In this document: positions 6,205 to 8,683 of the stretch, piece after piece
Layout: each line of letters begins with the position of its first letter
Numbering within the stretch: the first letter of the stretch is position 1
NCBI GenBank assembly: GCA_002779555.1
Contig: PEWI01000133.1
Span: 1-8,683, forward strand
Length of the DNA stretch: 8,683 bases
Direction of reading: 5' to 3'
Source: Candidatus Bathyarchaeota archaeon CG07_land_8_20_14_0_80_47_9
Lineage (GTDB): Archaea; Thermoproteota; Bathyarchaeia; Bathyarchaeales; Bathycorpusculaceae
Translations under genes and position numbers: made by a program
Notes under the pieces: model-generated
Told to the model about the DNA's origin: nothing
Seen by the model: only the letters and a program-made list of their open reading frames with translations
Databases searched by the model: none

Positions 6205-6211
6205 GATTAAA
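6205..6211 (-). promoter_or_regulatory. Possible TATA box of the P-loop kinase-PHP pair
   Basis: Minus-strand TTTAATC preceded by GTAAAGG (BRE-like). Transcription about 25 bases on would begin near 6182, giving a leader of about 15 bases that just contains the AAAGGTG site. Confidence 0.4.
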
Positions 6212-6413
6212 CCTTTACGCCGCGCTTCTCAAGTAGGCAGGTTTTGGAGCCACAGCCTTCGCGGAGCAAAGATAACAGTCGCGCATTAATGCCCTTCTGA
6301 TTGAGAAGCTCAAAGCAGGCACCAATCACAGTGGTGATGCGTTTGCCTACCGAGATTACCGGGCGCAGGTGCCTTTCAGGCTCTCCTATTGGAATTGTTG
6401 TCCTTGTACCATT
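6207..6413 (-). other. Open but startless minus-strand frame in the 6168-6375 gap
   Basis: A frame stays open for 68 codons between TGA 6416-6414 and TAA 6209-6207, overlapping the end of the 45-residue ORF in another frame. Its translation looks protein-like (VGKRITTVIGACFELLNQK, then REGCGSKTCLLEKRGVKV). The first usual start is a GTG at 6329 with no ribosome binding site, leaving 40 residues. It could be a decayed gene, an unusual-start small protein, or chance. No RNA gene or repeat was seen in this gap. Confidence 0.2.
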
Positions 6414-6513
6414 TCAGTATTTCACTGACGGCCTTATCCGAGTAGCCGGTCTCTTTCAACGCCCTTTTCAAGTCATCAAGAGATTCAACACTCAAGTCGG
6501 ACACCAGACGCAA
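6376..6513 (-). CDS. Uncharacterised 45-residue small protein
   Basis: A short minus-strand frame from TTG 6513-6511 to TGA 6378-6376 encodes 45 residues. It runs from MRLVSDLSVESLDDL through LKETGYSDKAVSEILKWY to a polar basic tail. Two amphipathic helices joined by the GYSDKA turn are likely, giving a small helical fold. I recognise no named family, although an LGYSEKA-EILKWY-like ending feels familiar from small archaeal proteins (memory, not a search). An in-frame TAG ten codons before the TTG (6543-6541) bounds the frame. AAAGGT (6523-6518) lies four bases before the TTG, and a TATA-like ATAAATAG is about 26 bases upstream. A GTG three codons later is an alternative start (42 residues). 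It is oriented with the P-loop kinase and PHP genes, about 210 bases upstream of them. Confidence 0.55.
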   Translation of the reverse strand: MRLVSDLSVESLDDLKRALKETGYSDKAVSEILKWYKDNNSNRRA

Positions 6514-6534
6514 TAGAACCTTTAGCCTGAAACC

Positions 6535-6544
6535 CTATTTATCC
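6535..6544 (-). promoter_or_regulatory. Possible TATA box of the 45-residue ORF
   Basis: Minus-strand GGATAAATAG follows a GAAAG (BRE-like) stretch. Its centre is about 27 bases before the TTG at 6513, so the transcript would be leaderless or nearly so. Confidence 0.4.
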
Positions 6545-6550
6545 TTTCAT

Positions 6551-6710
6551 CTGTCAACCGATATCCGGGGTCATCATAAGCCCATCGTTCACGCTACGCT
6601 ATTCAACGTAAGAATGGACACCTCAACCTGAAATTCTGGCCTTGGACACTGTTCAGTTCTCAGTTCCGCCAAGAACGTTCACCCGGAGTCAAAGCGTATC
6701 AGTCAGAGGT
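6551..6710. other. Intergenic stretch without a recognised gene
   Basis: No plausible coding frame, tRNA or rRNA on either strand between the 45-residue ORF promoter and the deaminase promoter. The only structure seen is the 8-bp palindrome GAACGTTC at 6673-6680, about 31 bases before the deaminase TATA box, and a repeated CAGTTC near 6650-6666. Confidence 0.5.
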
Positions 6711-6720
6711 TAAAAATATA
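6711..6720 (+). promoter_or_regulatory. Putative TATA box of the deaminase-SAH hydrolase operon
   Basis: TAAAAATATA is the best TATA-like sequence on the plus strand of this window. It predicts transcription starting near 6742-6746 and a leader of about 45 bases before the ATG at 6788. That leader contains a good ribosome binding site, GAGGAGAGGG at 6771-6780. Confidence 0.6.
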
Positions 6721-6722
6721 CC

Positions 6723-6740
6723 GTTACTACAAACAGTAAC
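6723..6740. promoter_or_regulatory. Palindromic candidate operator next to the deaminase TATA box
   Basis: GTTACT (6723-6728) and AGTAAC (6735-6740) form a perfect 6-bp inverted repeat with a 6-base spacer. It lies two bases after the TATA box and ends about where transcription should begin. Archaeal repressors commonly bind in this position and block polymerase. No regulator gene is visible nearby. Confidence 0.45.
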
Positions 6741-6787
6741 ATTCCCCAACAAGCACACATATCAGGGCAAGAGGAGAGGGCACAAGC

Positions 6788-8143
6788 ATGAACATCATCA
6801 TCCAAAGCGGCACGATAGTCACAATGCGGAATCGGAAGGTAATCCACCAAGGCGCTGTTGTCATAGAAGACAAAGCCATAGTCGACGTTGGAAAAGCACA
6901 CGAGCTGAAACGTAAGTACGGAAGAGGCTACGAGAGAATAGACGCGAAAGGCAAAGTCATAACACCGGGCCTCATAAACACGCATCAGCATGCAGCGATG
7001 AGTTTACTACGAGGATACGCAGACGACCTGCCGCTTCAGGAATGGCTGAAAAAATGGATTTGGCCCATAGAAAAACACATGACACCACACGACATCTACG
7101 TTGGAGCCCAACTAACAGCCGCAGAATCCATAATGAGCGGAACCACAACCGTCAACACAATGTACCACTACACACCTGAAGAAAACGAGGCAAAAGCCTT
7201 CGCAGACGCAGGCTTAAGAGGAGTAGTCGGCCACGTTTGCTTCTCATGGAGAAAAAAAGGAGACAAGAAAGCACTTTCAGACTTGGCTAGGAGCTGGCAC
7301 AACAAGGTTGACGGACTGATTCGAGCAAGCGTCGACCCTCACGCGCCGTACACTGTCGACCCAGAATACATGAAAGAACTGAAACAAATCAGAACAGAAT
7401 TGAACAAGAAATATGGCTCCAAAAAAGCGCCGATAATAGGCCACATCCACGTAGCCGAAACAAACGACGAAAAGGACAAACTTCGGAAAGCCTTCAACGT
7501 CAACGTGAAAGGCGGACTGATGGAGTACTTGGATTCTTTAGGCGCCTTGGACAAGCATGTAATCGCTGCCCACTGCGTGGCACTCACGAACAAAGACATA
7601 GTGGTAATGAAAAACCGCAACGTCAAAGCATCACACAACCCAATCTCAAACCTCAAACTCGCGTCAGGCATAAGCCCAGTGCCCAAAATGCTCAAAGAAG
7701 GCATAACCGTCTCGCTTGGAACCGACAGCCCATGCTCAAACAACACGGCAGACATGTTCGAAATCATGAAAACCGCTGCCATTCTGCACAAGGGAACAAA
7801 CAAGAACCCCACATTAATGCCGGCAGAAAGAGTTTTAGAAATGGCTACAATCGACGGCGCAAAGGCCCTATCATGGGAGAACGAAATAGGCTCGATAGAA
7901 ACGGGCAAAAAAGCAGACTTGGTGGTAGTAAATTTCACCAAACCACACTTGTGTCCATTGTACAACGAAACAAGCCATCTAGTCTACGCGGCGAAAGGGG
8001 CTGACGTTGAAACCGTAATAATAAACGGGAAAATCGTGATGGAAAACAGAAAGCTGACAACACTCAACATCCGAAAAGTCATGGAAATGGCTGAAAAAGC
8101 GAAGAGAAACCTTCTTGAAAAGCTGAACGCCAATGTTAAATAG
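6788..8143 (+). CDS. mtaD: Amidohydrolase: 5'-methylthioadenosine/S-adenosylhomocysteine deaminase type
   Basis: This 451-residue protein belongs to the metal-dependent amidohydrolase superfamily, in the TRZ/ATZ-MtaD/DadD group. Metal ligands stand at H66 and H68 (NTHQHAAM), H219 or H221 (GHIHVAET, with E224 the likely catalytic acid), H262 (AAHCVAL) and D313 (SLGTDSPCSNN). DPHAPYT (183-189) is the substrate-binding motif typical of this deaminase group. Such enzymes deaminate 5'-deoxyadenosine, methylthioadenosine, SAH or adenosine to the inosine form; which is preferred cannot be read from sequence. N- and C-terminal strands (residues 1-60 and about 375-420) form the composite beta domain. 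The ATG has GAGGAGAGGG seven bases upstream. SAH hydrolase follows 37 bases after the stop, probably in the same transcript. The product is full length and cytosolic. Confidence 0.92.
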   Translation: MNIIIQSGTIVTMRNRKVIHQGAVVIEDKAIVDVGKAHELKRKYGRGYERIDAKGKVITPGLINTHQHAAMSLLRGYADDLPLQEWLKKWIWPIEKHMTPHDIYVGAQLTAAESIMSGTTTVNTMYHYTPEENEAKAFADAGLRGVVGHVCFSWRKKGDKKALSDLARSWHNKVDGLIRASVDPHAPYTVDPEYMKELKQIRTELNKKYGSKKAPIIGHIHVAETNDEKDKLRKAFNVNVKGGLMEYLDSLGALDKHVIAAHCVALTNKDIVVMKNRNVKASHNPISNLKLASGISPVPKMLKEGITVSLGTDSPCSNNTADMFEIMKTAAILHKGTNKNPTLMPAERVLEMATIDGAKALSWENEIGSIETGKKADLVVVNFTKPHLCPLYNETSHLVYAAKGADVETVIINGKIVMENRKLTTLNIRKVMEMAEKAKRNLLEKLNANVK

Positions 8144-8180
8144 TCAGGTCATAAATCAGCATACGAGAAGGGAAAACCAG

Positions 8181-8683
8181 ATGGAAAATTTCAAAGTAAA
8201 AGACACTTCCCTCGCACCTAAGGGGCATTTACAGATAGAATGGGCTTCAAAACACATGCCCGTCCTCAACCAGATAAAAGAAAGATTTAGCCAAGAAAAA
8301 CCGTTGAAAGGCCTAACCATAGGCGCATGCCTGCACGTGACAAAAGAGACAGGTGTCCTCATTGAAACCTTCCTCGCTGGCGGCGCGAAAGTTGCGCTAT
8401 GCGGTTCCAACCCGCTTTCCACACAGGACGACGTGGCAGCAGCTCTGGCAGAAAAGGGCGTTCACGTTTTTGCTTGGCGAGAACAGACCACGGATGAATA
8501 CTACTGGTGTGTGGAGCGAGCAATAGACTACAAGCCAGTGATAACACTTGACGACGGCGCAGACCTCGTCGGCACAATACACAGCAAAAGAACCGAAGCA
8601 CTGCAGAACATCAAAGGCGGAACCGAAGAAACAACAACAGGCGTCCTACGGCTGAGAGCCATGGAGCAGAAGGGAGCGCTGAA
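8181..8683 (+). CDS. ahcY: S-adenosylhomocysteine (or S-inosylhomocysteine) hydrolase, C-terminus cut by window edge
   Basis: The frame from ATG 8181 runs off the window after 167 complete codons; the family is about 410 to 430 residues, so the NAD-binding domain is missing. The visible substrate domain is typical: IEWASKHMPVL (residues 19-29), the ACLHVTKETGVLIET substrate-binding segment, CGSNPLSTQDDVAAAL, LDDGADLV, and GGTEETTTGVLRL. The His, Thr and Glu of HVTKE, the Asp-Asp pair and the EETTTG glutamate correspond to substrate-binding or catalytic residues of characterised SAH hydrolases. The enzyme reversibly splits SAH to homocysteine and adenosine using bound NAD. In Methanocaldococcus jannaschii the homolog acts on S-inosylhomocysteine made by a DadD deaminase, and the deaminase-type gene just upstream makes that variant plausible. 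A GAGAAGGG stretch precedes the ATG by eight bases. Confidence 0.94.
   Translation, partial: MENFKVKDTSLAPKGHLQIEWASKHMPVLNQIKERFSQEKPLKGLTIGACLHVTKETGVLIETFLAGGAKVALCGSNPLSTQDDVAAALAEKGVHVFAWREQTTDEYYWCVERAIDYKPVITLDDGADLVGTIHSKRTEALQNIKGGTEETTTGVLRLRAMEQKGAL

Noticed and set aside
6301..6516. 71-residue plus-strand frame in the large gap
   Set aside because: It is the antisense of the better-supported 45-residue minus-strand ORF, has no ribosome binding site, and its translation is not family-like.
6560..6585. Minus-strand ATGATGA resembling a C box
   Set aside because: No CTGA D box follows within the usual 50 to 60 bases, and the downstream bases form a promoter-like element instead.
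7339..7965. 208-residue minus-strand frame
   Set aside because: It lies wholly inside the deaminase gene, which has intact catalytic motifs. The antisense frame is a by-product of its codon usage.

Overview
The window is archaeal chromosomal DNA, probably from the TACK side and most like Bathyarchaeia. The taxon is inferred from protein style only; no marker was searched. It opens with archaeal-type ribosomal proteins uL3, uL4 and uL23. Proposed promoters are TATA boxes about 25 to 30 bases upstream of predicted starts, and ribosome binding sites are GGTG/GGAGG-like. GTG and TTG starts occur. There are no introns, CRISPR arrays, insertion sequences or recognisable tRNA/rRNA genes.

Layout. 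Positions 1-2055 (minus strand) hold the head of the S10-type ribosomal operon: uL3, uL4, then uL23, which is cut by the window's left edge. They are tightly packed, with a 13-base gap and then a TAATG stop/start overlap. Positions 2056-2351 form a divergent intergenic region with two strong inverted-repeat structures. Positions 2352-2657 (plus) encode a small 13-cysteine DUF3795 protein. Positions 2894-3532 (plus) encode an orotate phosphoribosyltransferase-family protein whose PRPP loop is abnormal. Positions 3649-4656 (plus) encode an aminoglycoside-phosphotransferase-fold kinase (COG2187-like). It converges on a minus-strand pair at 6167-4672: a P-loop kinase (COG0645-like) followed by a PHP-domain phosphoesterase. 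Positions 6168-6787 carry no large gene, but a credible 45-residue ORF lies on the minus strand at 6513-6376. Positions 6788-8683 (plus) encode an MTA/SAH deaminase-type amidohydrolase and then the N-terminal 167 residues of S-adenosylhomocysteine hydrolase.

Functional groups. (1) Translation: the ribosomal operon. (2) Recycling of S-adenosylmethionine by-products: the deaminase and the SAH-hydrolase-family enzyme lie together behind one promoter that carries a palindrome just after its TATA box. This suits the archaeal route SAH to S-inosylhomocysteine to homocysteine plus inosine. (3) A possible nucleotide or RNA-end module: an APH-fold kinase, a P-loop kinase and a PHP phosphoesterase. The two kinase types are often one fused protein in bacteria; here they are separate genes flanking the PHP gene.

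By hand count, synonymous base choice on the plus strand changes from G/T-rich on the left to A/C-rich on the right. The most interesting points are the altered PRPP loop, the split kinase pair with its tryptophan-containing Walker A, the 45-residue ORF, and the palindrome at the deaminase promoter.
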